Source: Alicyclobacillus tolerans
GTDB taxonomy: Bacteria > Bacillota > Bacilli > Alicyclobacillales > Alicyclobacillaceae
Length of the DNA stretch: 64,000 nt
NCBI RefSeq assembly: GCF_001447355.1
Contig: NZ_JXBW01000013.1
Location: forward strand, 1 to 64,000
Reading direction: 5' to 3'
Below are positions 24,448-31,659 of the stretch, piece after piece. Within the stretch, counting starts at the first letter, position 1; every line of letters begins with the position of its first letter. Below the pieces are notes generated by a model that was not told the DNA's origin, did no database searches, and saw only the letters and a list, made by a program, of their open reading frames with translations. Made by a program: the position numbers and the translations under genes.

Positions 24448-25029
24448 ATGAAGTTTCGTGGATTGATTTTCTGTGCCCTGTTTGTCGCATTGTTTGCCGT
24501 TCTAAGTCTAGTTCAGTTGCCGATTGGTTCCGTTCCTATCACCTTGGAGACACTTGTGATCATGGTGTGTGGTGCCTTACTTGGCCCGTGGTATGGTGGA
24601 CTCACGTTTGTTTTGTTGATTGTGCTCGATCTCGCAGGGCTTCCGTTGATCGGCGGCCACGCCGGACCAAGCCTGTTGCTCGGGCCAACAGCCGGTTACA
24701 TATGGGGATGGCCGTTTTGCGCGTTTTTCGCGGGCTTCGTGGTGCAACGGATGCCAGCCGGATCGCGCGGGGAGTGGTGGAAACTTGTCCTCGTGTTATT
24801 CTTTCTAGGGGACTGCATCTGTTATATTCCAGGTGTTCTTTGGCTGCGACATGTGGTGCCGTCGCTTAAGCCATGGGGGGCTGCGCTCGCAGGCGGTATG
24901 TGGCCCTTTTTGCCGGGAGACTTTGTGAAGGCCGTAATAGGTGCCATCATCGTGCAACGCGTGCGTCGTGTTTACCCGACAGAGCGCATTGTCGGCGGCG
25001 AGCGTTTCGTCGAGGCAGCCGAATCGTGA
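24448..25029 (+). CDS. bioY: Biotin transporter substrate-binding subunit BioY
   Basis: A 193-aa membrane S component with six helices. The family signatures are present: QLPIGSVPITLETLVIM, GGLTFVLLIVLDLAGLP, and GPTAGYIWGWPF, with the conserved GPSLLLGPTAGY stretch that contacts biotin. AAAGGGGAG precedes ATG 24448. The BirA operator directly upstream confirms biotin as ligand. Transport energy should come from the two divergent ecf genes. Confidence 0.94.
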   Translation: MKFRGLIFCALFVALFAVLSLVQLPIGSVPITLETLVIMVCGALLGPWYGGLTFVLLIVLDLAGLPLIGGHAGPSLLLGPTAGYIWGWPFCAFFAGFVVQRMPAGSRGEWWKLVLVLFFLGDCICYIPGVLWLRHVVPSLKPWGAALAGGMWPFLPGDFVKAVIGAIIVQRVRRVYPTERIVGGERFVEAAES

Positions 25030-25059
25030 TTGGGGCTGGCGACATGCCTGCCCCTTTGC

Positions 25060-25962
25060 TCATTGCATCGATGCTTTTTCTTTCACGGCTGGTGCGGGGC
25101 GGTTCACGAAGTAGATGCTCACGAGCACGAGTACGAGGCCTACGACGAGCGATAGTGTGAGCGGCTCGCGCATCAGCAACGCACTTGCAAAGGCAGAGAT
25201 GAGTGGAATGAGAAACGTGTACGAGGCAACCTTCGTAGCTTCGCCGGAGCCAATAAGCGTAAAGTAAACAAGCCAGCCGAGAGCGATGACGATCACGGAA
25301 ATGATGGCGAACAGCGCGATGAATTCACCGGTCCAGCGAATGGACTGCAGTGGTTCGATGGCGCTGCCTATGCCGCTCATCAGCATGCCGCCGATAACCA
25401 GTTGGATGGCGACGAGCCATACCGGATCGACCAGGCTGGACGTCTTTTTGACGTAGACTGTGCCAATCGCCCAGGAGACGGAGGTCGCCACGGCCAAGAC
25501 GATGCCGATGCTGGAACTGTGCACGCCGCTAAGACTACCGAGGCTGATGACGCCGACACCTACGAAACCGAGCACGAGGCCGGCTACTTTCCATGCGTGC
25601 ATTGGGTCGCCAAGCCATAACCAGGACAGGATGCCAACGAGCATGGGTTGTAAGAAGACGATGGCAGAAAAAAGGCCTGATGGCAGATAAGCTAACCCAA
25701 TCGTCTGAAGTGCGTAATACAGGATGATATTAAACAAGCTGGAAATGAGATAGATATACCAGTTTTTCCGAAGGTTTAACTGCCCAGGGCGGGTGATCTT
25801 GGCCACGATAAGCAGGATGATGCCTCCGGCAAGCGTACGCATGCCCGAGAACAAAATGGGTGGCGTGAACGCCAGGGCCATTTTCGATAACGGCCAATTA
25901 AAGCCCCAAGCGGTCACAAGAAACGCGACCATCCATGCTGTGCGAGCGACATTGGTTCGCAT
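25060..25962 (-). CDS. EamA/DMT-family transporter
   Basis: A 300-aa protein with ten membrane helices made of two EamA repeats; the first begins AFLVTAWGFNWPLSK, the second SIGIVLAVATSVSWAIGTVYVKK. Members export amino acids, metabolites or drugs (RhaT/YdcZ/YicL type); the substrate is not deducible. The upstream GGGAGGAGTGG site supports ATG 25962. It is monocistronic. A small hairpin (GGGGC/GCCCC, 25032-25057) separates it from bioY. Confidence 0.86.
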   Translation of the reverse strand: MRTNVARTAWMVAFLVTAWGFNWPLSKMALAFTPPILFSGMRTLAGGIILLIVAKITRPGQLNLRKNWYIYLISSLFNIILYYALQTIGLAYLPSGLFSAIVFLQPMLVGILSWLWLGDPMHAWKVAGLVLGFVGVGVISLGSLSGVHSSSIGIVLAVATSVSWAIGTVYVKKTSSLVDPVWLVAIQLVIGGMLMSGIGSAIEPLQSIRWTGEFIALFAIISVIVIALGWLVYFTLIGSGEATKVASYTFLIPLISAFASALLMREPLTLSLVVGLVLVLVSIYFVNRPAPAVKEKASMQ

Positions 25963-26123
25963 GGGTTACCACTCCTCCCGCGTGCCATACCCATCTATGA
26001 TAGCGCTGGCCGCACAGGAAGCCAAATGGCATATATCGGTCCAAATGAACTGGTCAACGTTCAGGGTAAGTGTATATAGATGCCGACTTGGATTTTCGAT
26101 ACCATGTGGTTTTCGTCGAATAC

Positions 26124-26157
26124 AAAAAGGCGACGGAGAACTATCCCGCCGCCTTTG
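26124..26157 (-). terminator. Terminator of the YjcZ pair
   Basis: On the minus strand AAAGGCGGCGG pairs with CCGTCGCCTTT (one G-U) and is followed by TTTTTG. It lies 13 nt after the stop of the second peptide gene. Confidence 0.85.
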
Positions 26158-26169
26158 CAACCATCCATC

Positions 26170-26304
26170 TTAATATGCTGCCGCTCCGCCAGCGCAGGAA
26201 CCGCCGCCGCCCCAATAGGGAACCAGCAGAATGAACAGGACAAAGATAATCAGGAACACAACAGCCCAGCGGGTATATCCCCCAAAGGCGCCTCCATCGT
26301 ACAC
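26170..26304 (-). CDS. YjcZ-like peptide with Gly/Cys tail (second of pair)
   Basis: A 44-aa microprotein starting with GTG 26304, eight nt after AGGGGG. It has a short Gly-rich N-terminus, the membrane helix shared with the other copies (YTRWAVVFLIIFVLFILLVP) and a tail of WGGGGSCAGGAAAY. The gap to the upstream copy is 16 nt. YjcZ proteins are linked to sporulation by annotation. The Gly-flanked Ser-Cys in the tail resembles sites that YcaO enzymes cyclise, and a YcaO gene starts 225 nt away on the other strand; this link is inference. Confidence 0.75.
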   Translation of the reverse strand: MYDGGAFGGYTRWAVVFLIIFVLFILLVPYWGGGGSCAGGAAAY

Positions 26305-26320
26305 GCAGATTTCCCCCTTT

Positions 26321-26452
26321 TCATCAATAGCCGACTGCACCGCCAGCGCAGGAGCCGCCGCCAACATAGCCCGGTACGAGCAGGAAGAACAGCACGAAGA
26401 TAATCAGAAATACAACAGCCCACCGTGTGTATCCGCCAAAGGTTCCGTACAT
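26321..26452 (-). CDS. YjcZ-like peptide with Gly/Cys tail (first of pair)
   Basis: A 43-aa microprotein from ATG 26452, with GGGAGGGATTG upstream. Its order is MYGTFGGYTRW, a membrane helix, then GYVGGGSCAGGAVGY. It is about 75 percent identical by eye to the next gene, so the pair is a tandem duplication. It differs from the copy at 10.5 kb by the Gly-rich Ser-Cys tail. Secretion without a cleavable signal or membrane anchoring is possible. Confidence 0.78.
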
Positions 26453-26677
26453 CGCAATCCCTCCCTTGAACCCGACATGGTGCAGGTTATGTCATGAAAC
26501 AAATGACAGAGCAGGGCGGATGGAGGGGGTAAGAAACACATTTCCACGCGCAAAAAGATACGCGTAACATTCACACCTTCTACTGGGTAATGGCATAGAG
26601 TGCATCCTGACTCGAACATCAATCGGTTTTTCAGAGAAACATTGTTGCCGATGATGGGTTCGGATGAGGGAGATATG

Positions 26678-28654
26678 ATGTGTATTGTGCTATTTCATAA
26701 CGGCCCTATATTAGGTCCGCAGTTGCTTGCGACCTGGCAGCAGCTAGCCCGTCAATCGAGTGGGACTGGCATTCTGAATGACTGCTCACTCGACGACTTG
26801 GAACAGGTTGACGTGCAACTCGTGATCCTGGCGTCCGATATGCTCTCGGAGTTTGAACGGTCGGTGCTGGACAAGTGCAGGTCGTTGCAGATTCCCGTCC
26901 TGCCTGTGCTTGGGCGAGGAACGACTGCTTTCTTGGGTCCACTCGAAACACCGGGGGTCCCAGGCTGTGCGACGTGTTTACAGTTGCGGTGGGAAAACAG
27001 CTTTGAGCGTAGTGTTCTACAACATTTCTTTGGCCAACAAAGTGGCACGCTAATAGAGGAATTGGCAGAGCCTTTCGAGATGTCGGCAATGGCAATGGAA
27101 AGGCTGTTCAATTTGGTTGTGCAAGAAATACAGTCTATCCTGCAACCTGGGGGAATGCCTCATTCACGGGGACACGTTTGTGTATATAGCGACGAACATG
27201 CCGAGTGGGTTCCCGTCCTTCCGAATCATGATTGCCCGCGTTGCGGGCTCATACCGGATGATCATCCCGCGCTTGCACAGCTTCAGTTTGCGTCATGTCC
27301 GCTCGCCGATGAAGAGGCGTTACGGGTGAAGAACATCGATTTCGAACAGGTGAAGCGCATGTTCTTACACTCCGAGGTGGGCTACATCTCCGTTATTCAT
27401 GAGCATAGCGACGATACAGCGTTCGCTCAGGCCGCGGCGTTCATATATACGCCTGGCGGTGCGGAGATTGCCGGCTATGGTTCTGGCCCGACATCCACCG
27501 CCGCAAGGCAATCAGCCATGCTGGAAGTGCTGGAGCGCAGTTGCGGATTTCAGGCGGTAAATCGAAAGCCTATCGTCTTTGGCAGGTATGCGGAGCTCGC
27601 GGAAAATGCCATACATCCGTCGCGTTTCGGTTTACATTGCTACGAGTTGCTACCATCTACGTATTCGTTTTTAGAGCCCTTTGATGAAGAAAAGAAGTAT
27701 TCGTGGGTCTGGGCCTATTCGACGATACAAAACATACCAGTCCTCATCCCTGAGCAAATGGCCTATTATGGGCCAACCGCCGATGAAAGGCGGTTTGTCA
27801 CCGAGTCGTCGAATGGATGTGCAATCGGAGGAAGTGTAGAAGAGGCCGTACTCCACGGGATTTTCGAAGTCCTTGAGCGGGACGGATTCTTGAACATGTG
27901 GTACGCGAAACAACCAGTTCCCGAATTGACCATAGGCGCTCATTGTCCCGCGCAAACGGCACATATGCTCCACATGTTGGATGACATGGGCTACGAAGTA
28001 CGCCTGTTTCAATTATCACCCGATCTCGACATACCAGTCGTGTGTGCCGTGGGTATCCATCGCTTGCACCAATACCCGAAAGTGGTCAGCGGGTCGGCGT
28101 GCCACGCAAAACCTTATCAAGCCGTTCATGGCGCACTGCGTGAACTGACAGTACAAGTGTTCAATCTGCGCCGTTCACCAGAGGTAAGGCGCAATCAAGC
28201 CCGGGCGATGTTCAAGGATCCGCGTACTATCAGGGACATTCTCGACCACAATGCCGTGGCAGCGTTGCCTGAGGCGTACCCGCGTTGGGCGTTTCTGTTG
28301 GAGCGTACTAGGCAAAGGCCTGTGCAATCCGTCGACGAAACGTATATGACTGCAGCCAATCGGTATCAACTGGCTTCCAGAGACATTCGGCTTATCCTCG
28401 ACGCCGTTGTTCGCGATTTACATCACCGGGGGTTCGACGTTGTCGTATTTCAACAAACGAGCGCGGAATTATCATACGCCGGACTCTCTGCGGTCAAGGC
28501 TCTGATTCCGGGCATGACGCCGATCACATGGGGATATGGTCTGCAACGAGTGCGAGGGTTGTCAAGGCTGTTTGAGCTGTCCTATCGTCTGGGCTATACC
28601 ACGCGCATATTAACAGAAGACGATTTGAATCCGGACAGTCATCCGTTTTCGTAA
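26678..28654 (+). CDS. TOMM cyclodehydratase: ThiF-like leader-binding domain fused to YcaO
   Basis: A protein of about 658 aa. The N-terminal 230 residues are a degenerate E1/ThiF-like domain with the zinc tetrathiolate C97-xx-C100 (PGCATC) and C186-xx-C189 (DCPRCG), as in TOMM leader-binding C proteins. From about 260 it is YcaO: the ATP-site helices STAARQSAMLEVLERS (near 273) and GCAIGGSVEEAVLHGIFEVLER (near 380). Such enzymes turn Cys, Ser or Thr of a precursor peptide into azolines. The C-terminus (SHPFS) lacks the frequent PxPxP. No dehydrogenase, transporter or classic precursor is adjacent. GTG 26600 is an alternative start; ATG 26678 has GAGGGAG 5 nt upstream. Confidence 0.87.
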   Translation: MCIVLFHNGPILGPQLLATWQQLARQSSGTGILNDCSLDDLEQVDVQLVILASDMLSEFERSVLDKCRSLQIPVLPVLGRGTTAFLGPLETPGVPGCATCLQLRWENSFERSVLQHFFGQQSGTLIEELAEPFEMSAMAMERLFNLVVQEIQSILQPGGMPHSRGHVCVYSDEHAEWVPVLPNHDCPRCGLIPDDHPALAQLQFASCPLADEEALRVKNIDFEQVKRMFLHSEVGYISVIHEHSDDTAFAQAAAFIYTPGGAEIAGYGSGPTSTAARQSAMLEVLERSCGFQAVNRKPIVFGRYAELAENAIHPSRFGLHCYELLPSTYSFLEPFDEEKKYSWVWAYSTIQNIPVLIPEQMAYYGPTADERRFVTESSNGCAIGGSVEEAVLHGIFEVLERDGFLNMWYAKQPVPELTIGAHCPAQTAHMLHMLDDMGYEVRLFQLSPDLDIPVVCAVGIHRLHQYPKVVSGSACHAKPYQAVHGALRELTVQVFNLRRSPEVRRNQARAMFKDPRTIRDILDHNAVAALPEAYPRWAFLLERTRQRPVQSVDETYMTAANRYQLASRDIRLILDAVVRDLHHRGFDVVVFQQTSAELSYAGLSAVKALIPGMTPITWGYGLQRVRGLSRLFELSYRLGYTTRILTEDDLNPDSHPFS

Positions 28655-28806
28655 TGCGGTTGTTGGCCGCCTCGTCCATTGGCCCCCGGGCGTTGTTTGA
28701 CACGTGGCCATCACGCGTCAAGAGGCACAATAGGGCTTCGCAAAATGCGCCCAGCCGCATACGATGTATCAATACCGCGTAAGCGAAATGGCCTCTGCAT
28801 GTCGAA

Positions 28807-28830
28807 CATGGCGCAGCATAATGCGCCATG
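28807..28830. terminator. Perfect hairpin after the YcaO gene
   Basis: CATGGCGCA and TGCGCCATG enclose a six-base loop 153 nt after the YcaO stop and just before the crcB promoter. The following ATAATCTTCT is a weak U-tract, so it could end YcaO transcription or be another element. The 28655-28806 stretch shows no coding signal on either strand. Confidence 0.45.
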
Positions 28831-28839
28831 ATAATCTTC

Positions 28840-28869
28840 TTGGCAGACAAGACAGTTCCCCAGTATAAT
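28840..28869 (+). promoter_or_regulatory. Promoter of the fluoride riboswitch-crcB operon
   Basis: TTGGCA and a perfect TATAAT are 18 nt apart. The aptamer starts about 12 nt downstream of the -10, which is the expected distance for a riboswitch transcript. Confidence 0.75.
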
Positions 28870-28880
28870 GAGCCTAATCA

Positions 28881-28975
28881 AGTGGTGATGGGGCTCACCA
28901 AAACCGCCCGCGAGGGCTGATGGCTCCTGCAACGTACCGATTGCACTGCAATCGGTGGTTTGCAGGGGCCTTTTT
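28881..28975 (+). promoter_or_regulatory. Fluoride riboswitch (crcB motif) with terminator
   Basis: The aptamer has the conserved blocks GGTGATGGGGCTCACC, AACCGCC, and GGCTGATGGCTCCTGC. The last block also forms the 5' arm of a terminator: GGCTCCTGCAA pairs with TTGCAGGGGCC, followed by TTTTT at 28971. Fluoride binding would sequester this arm and allow read-through into crcB. This is a standard off/on transcription switch for fluoride defence. Confidence 0.93.
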
Positions 28976-29007
28976 CGTGTGCGGAAGAACTTTGGGGGGA
29001 GATTCGC

Positions 29008-29418
29008 ATGCAGGAATGGAAGCGGATTGCCGCGGTCTTTCTGGGCGGTGCCATCGGGGGTCTACTACGCGCGCTGATCAGTGAAGGTATGGGGGGCTGG
29101 GGGAAGTTCCCTATTGATGTTTTGCTCATTAACATCACCGGCTCGTTTTTGTTAGGCGTCATTCAGCACACAGCGTTCAGACGCATAAGGCCTGATTGGC
29201 TGGTCGTGGGACTTGGTACAGGCGTCATGGGCGGATTCACCACATTTTCCACCTTTGCCGAAGGCAGTTTACATTTGTTCAGTCAAGCACCCGTCCTTGC
29301 GTTCACCTATATACTGGCAAGTGGGCTTTGCGGCCCGGTTGCGGCCTTTGGTGGAAAGTGGCTGATGGCTACTCTGACGCAAGCGACGAAACGGCCGACC
29401 GAGGAGGTATCTGCGTGA
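29008..29418 (+). CDS. crcB: Fluoride channel Fluc/CrcB, first subunit
   Basis: A 136-aa four-helix fluoride channel protein. It shows GGAIGGLLRALIS, the polar-track INITGSFLLG and GFTTFSTFAEG, whose Phe and Thr residues line the pore. Two adjacent crcB genes usually give a heterodimer of opposite orientation. GGGGGAGA precedes ATG 29008, which starts after the riboswitch terminator. The stop overlaps the next start as GTGA. Confidence 0.94.
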   Translation: MQEWKRIAAVFLGGAIGGLLRALISEGMGGWGKFPIDVLLINITGSFLLGVIQHTAFRRIRPDWLVVGLGTGVMGGFTTFSTFAEGSLHLFSQAPVLAFTYILASGLCGPVAAFGGKWLMATLTQATKRPTEEVSA

Positions 29419-29774
29419 TTGGCACGACGCTCTGGTTGACCACCTGCGGGTCGGCATTCGGTGCTCTTGCACGGTATGAAGTGGGTAGGCTGGTTGGGGG
29501 TTACGCTCGATCCGCCTTCCCGTGGGGGACTTGGCTAATCAATATGTTGGGAACTGCACTGCTTGGCATCTTCGCAGGTCTGTTTGCGGTGAGTGCACCT
29601 TCCTTGTTTATCGTGCTTGGCGCGGGTTTCTGTGGAGGGTTCACAACGTTTTCCGCACTCTCAGTGGACACCATCACATTGTTTCGCACAAATCGCATGC
29701 TTGCCCTCGTCTATCTCGTGAGTTCACTTGGGCTGGGCCTCGTCGTTGCCTGGCTCGTGCAACTTTGGCTGTAG
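29415..29774 (+). CDS. crcB: Fluoride channel Fluc/CrcB, second subunit
   Basis: A 119-aa paralogue of the preceding gene. GSAFGALARYEV, the channel motif WGTWLINMLGTALLG and GFCGGFTTFSALSVD are all present. The start is GTG 29415, inside GTGA shared with the first crcB stop and 7 nt after GAGGAGG. The open frame extends upstream within the other crcB gene, but that part is a shadow. The pair should form a heterodimeric fluoride exporter channel in the membrane. Confidence 0.93.
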   Translation: MIGTTLWLTTCGSAFGALARYEVGRLVGGYARSAFPWGTWLINMLGTALLGIFAGLFAVSAPSLFIVLGAGFCGGFTTFSALSVDTITLFRTNRMLALVYLVSSLGLGLVVAWLVQLWL

Positions 29775-29850
29775 CCTGGCGGGGCGCCTGTCCCTCGCCA
29801 TCACATGGGTCCTGCCGTAATGTAACCATGTGAGGAACGGAGGGGCAGCG

Positions 29851-30351
29851 ATGCAATGGGGCATGTGGCTCGCAAGTGCGTTGATTGGAGCCGGATCCAA
29901 TGCAGAGACGGCATTCGGATGGCCACGGCGCAGTTGGGTGGACATGGTGTTTGCCGTGAGTTCCGCGGGCTGTCTCTGGCTTGGCGGCATCAGTGCGCTG
30001 CACGCCAGGTTGTCCTTGCCCTCTGCTCTCGCGCACGCCATCGGAATATGCACACTCAGTGTCGTAGGTAGTTGGTTGTTTGGGCACCGCCTCTTGGTTT
30101 CGGCAACAGAGATGCGAGCCGTAGCGAACACTGCATTTGCAGGCTGCATGGCTGCTTGGCTCGCGCAGTGTCTAGGCAGCCTTTGCATGGGTCTTGGGGC
30201 CGGATTGAGCCATCTTCCTATCGGCGTGGCGGCCATTGTCGCCGCACTTACTGGGATATGCACGTTATTGCGCCCGCGACTTCCCCTTTCCCGCAATCGC
30301 TCGCAGCAACAACCCCATTCCCAAAATGACGAGCGTGACGATACATTGTAG
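29851..30351 (+). CDS. Membrane protein of unknown family
   Basis: A 166-aa protein with about five hydrophobic helices (starting MQWGMWLASALIGAGSNAE). I recognise no family. CGGAGGGGCAG precedes ATG 29851. It lies 76 nt after the crcB pair and may belong to the fluoride-induced transcript. Its last 29 codons, a polar tail LRPRLPLSRNRSQQQ and onward, are antisense to the end of the convergent TerC gene, an overlap of 87 nt. The tail is atypical for the rest of the protein. Confidence 0.6.
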   Translation: MQWGMWLASALIGAGSNAETAFGWPRRSWVDMVFAVSSAGCLWLGGISALHARLSLPSALAHAIGICTLSVVGSWLFGHRLLVSATEMRAVANTAFAGCMAAWLAQCLGSLCMGLGAGLSHLPIGVAAIVAALTGICTLLRPRLPLSRNRSQQQPHSQNDERDDTL

Positions 30352-30930
30352 CGTCGTCGCCGGTATGTCTTCCAGGCTTTCGATCGCGCTTTTCACGACC
30401 GGCAGTTCGACGATGAGCGAGGAAGCCGCCCACGCCATCATCGCGGCCCCCAGGGGCAGGATCCAAGTCTGGCGCTCCATTTGTTTGGCCAGGAAGAGCG
30501 AGACGGCTACGAACACCGGAATGCTTGCGAAGGACCAGGCGATGAGCCACAGGCGATTGCCTTGCAACGTTGATCCCAACCAGATGATGTTGTCCAAATT
30601 TCCAATAAAAGTTAAACCAAACAACCGACAGATGGGCCATATGAGGAGATGGGGTGAGCGCCCGGCACCGCTACTTGGAGCCGTCGTGAGGAGTCGCACC
30701 GCCATCCAGGCGAGAAGTAGCGACGATAGAACTTGGAACTCGATATGGTGCATCAATCTATCGACACTGGCGGCGGCTAGGATTTGCGCGATCGCGAGGA
30801 GACAACCGACGGCACCAATCACGCGCTTTCTTGCGCGATTCAGGGACGATGGCATGAGGATCCCTGCGAGTAAGGCATTGTCGACAGCCGTGATAATGAC
30901 CACCAGCAAAATCTTAAAGAAAGGCGCCAT
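30265..30930 (-). CDS. TerC-family membrane protein (YjbE/YkoY type)
   Basis: A 221-aa membrane protein with about seven helices. It shows VIITAVDNALLAGI near the N-terminus and FIGNLDNIIWLGSTL in the second half, the paired TerC motifs with an Asp-Asn in each. TerC homologues in Bacillus export manganese or help load exoenzymes with metal. Here the gene is preceded by a fluoride riboswitch, not the Mn-type yybP-ykoY element, which points to a role under fluoride stress. GGGAGAG precedes ATG 30930; a longer frame has no ribosome site. Confidence 0.82.
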   Translation of the reverse strand: MAPFFKILLVVIITAVDNALLAGILMPSSLNRARKRVIGAVGCLLAIAQILAAASVDRLMHHIEFQVLSSLLLAWMAVRLLTTAPSSGAGRSPHLLIWPICRLFGLTFIGNLDNIIWLGSTLQGNRLWLIAWSFASIPVFVAVSLFLAKQMERQTWILPLGAAMMAWAASSLIVELPVVKSAIESLEDIPATTLQCIVTLVILGMGLLLRAIAGKGKSRAQ

Positions 30931-30960
30931 AATGTCTCTCCCGTCCCAATCGGTTGATGA

Positions 30961-31046
30961 GCAAGAAGCCCCTACCCGCATGCCGAAACACGGGGTAGGG
31001 GCTATCAGTCCACGTCAGGTGGACGGTTCTGGTGAGCTCCATCACC
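30961..31046 (-). promoter_or_regulatory. Second fluoride riboswitch, upstream of the TerC gene
   Basis: On the minus strand the same blocks as the crcB switch appear in order: GGTGATGGAGCTCACC (31046-31031), AGAACCG, a GTCCAC/GTGGAC stem, and CTGATAGCCCCTACC ending at 30994. The last block is also the 5' arm of a hairpin (AGCCCCTACCC with GGGTAGGGGCT, 31003-30967), followed by TCTT. The hairpin is GC-rich but its U-tract is short. The TerC start lies 31 nt further on. TACAAT upstream (31059-31054) is a candidate -10. Confidence 0.85.
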
Positions 31047-31080
31047 AACAAATTGTAGTACTAGCTTATGCGTCGAGGGC

Positions 31081-31554
31081 TCAATCATTCCTTGTGGGTT
31101 TGACAGGCAGCGGACGGTGGCGACGGAAGACAAACATGTGCATAAGGAAATAGGAAAGAGACGATGAAATAAACATCGCACCTCCTTTAGCCATGTTGCT
31201 GCTCACTATATACGGAAGGTTGCGGTGCGTCACCAAGTAGTCGTTGGCGAATACCAAAATGCCATCGTTCATGCCGATATTCAGTATGGACTGCAAGATA
31301 AACTTCAACTTTTCCCGAAAGTTCCCCTTCGCGACGTCCGCAAACGTCCAAAAGCGGTTCCAGATGTAACTGTTGACGATGGCCGCGACAACGCCAACGG
31401 TATTATACACGGTGAGCCACCATGACGATCGCGTCGGGAAAAAGATCAACAAGACGTTCAACGCGCCGAGATCGACAGCCGCGTTCATCAAGCCGACCAG
31501 CAGAAATTTGCAGTAACGCCGTACGTAGCGGCGAAAAACACGCAGTTTGTGCAC
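31081..31554 (-). CDS. GtrA-family membrane protein
   Basis: A 157-aa protein with four helices, matching GtrA/DPM3-like proteins: KFLLVGLMNAAVDLGALNVLL at the N-terminus, NSYIWNRFWTF after helix 2, and SYFLMHMFVFRR at the end. The family is linked to flipping or transfer of lipid-linked sugars in surface-polysaccharide synthesis. No glycosyltransferase is adjacent. A possible -10 (TATACT) lies on the minus strand in the gap upstream. Confidence 0.86.
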   Translation of the reverse strand: MHKLRVFRRYVRRYCKFLLVGLMNAAVDLGALNVLLIFFPTRSSWWLTVYNTVGVVAAIVNSYIWNRFWTFADVAKGNFREKLKFILQSILNIGMNDGILVFANDYLVTHRNLPYIVSSNMAKGGAMFISSSLSYFLMHMFVFRRHRPLPVKPTRND

Positions 31555-31635
31555 AGACTCTGACCCCTATCATCCGCGACCTTCGCGGTCTGTCTGTGTA
31601 CAGTATATATGGATCGCACGGCGTCGGCATGTCGG

Positions 31636-31659
31636 TTTGTGAAGGTAAACGTTCACAAA
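31636..31659. repeat. Perfect inverted repeat upstream of gtrA
   Basis: TTTGTGAA and TTCACAAA with an 8-nt spacer. It spans the end of the upstream membrane-protein gene and the gap before the GtrA gene. It resembles a dimeric regulator site more than a terminator, as no T run follows. Confidence 0.45.

Noticed and set aside
28524..28850. Minus-strand frame near the YcaO end as a possible TOMM precursor
   Set aside because: It starts inside the hairpin region, has no ribosome site and no leader-core pattern.
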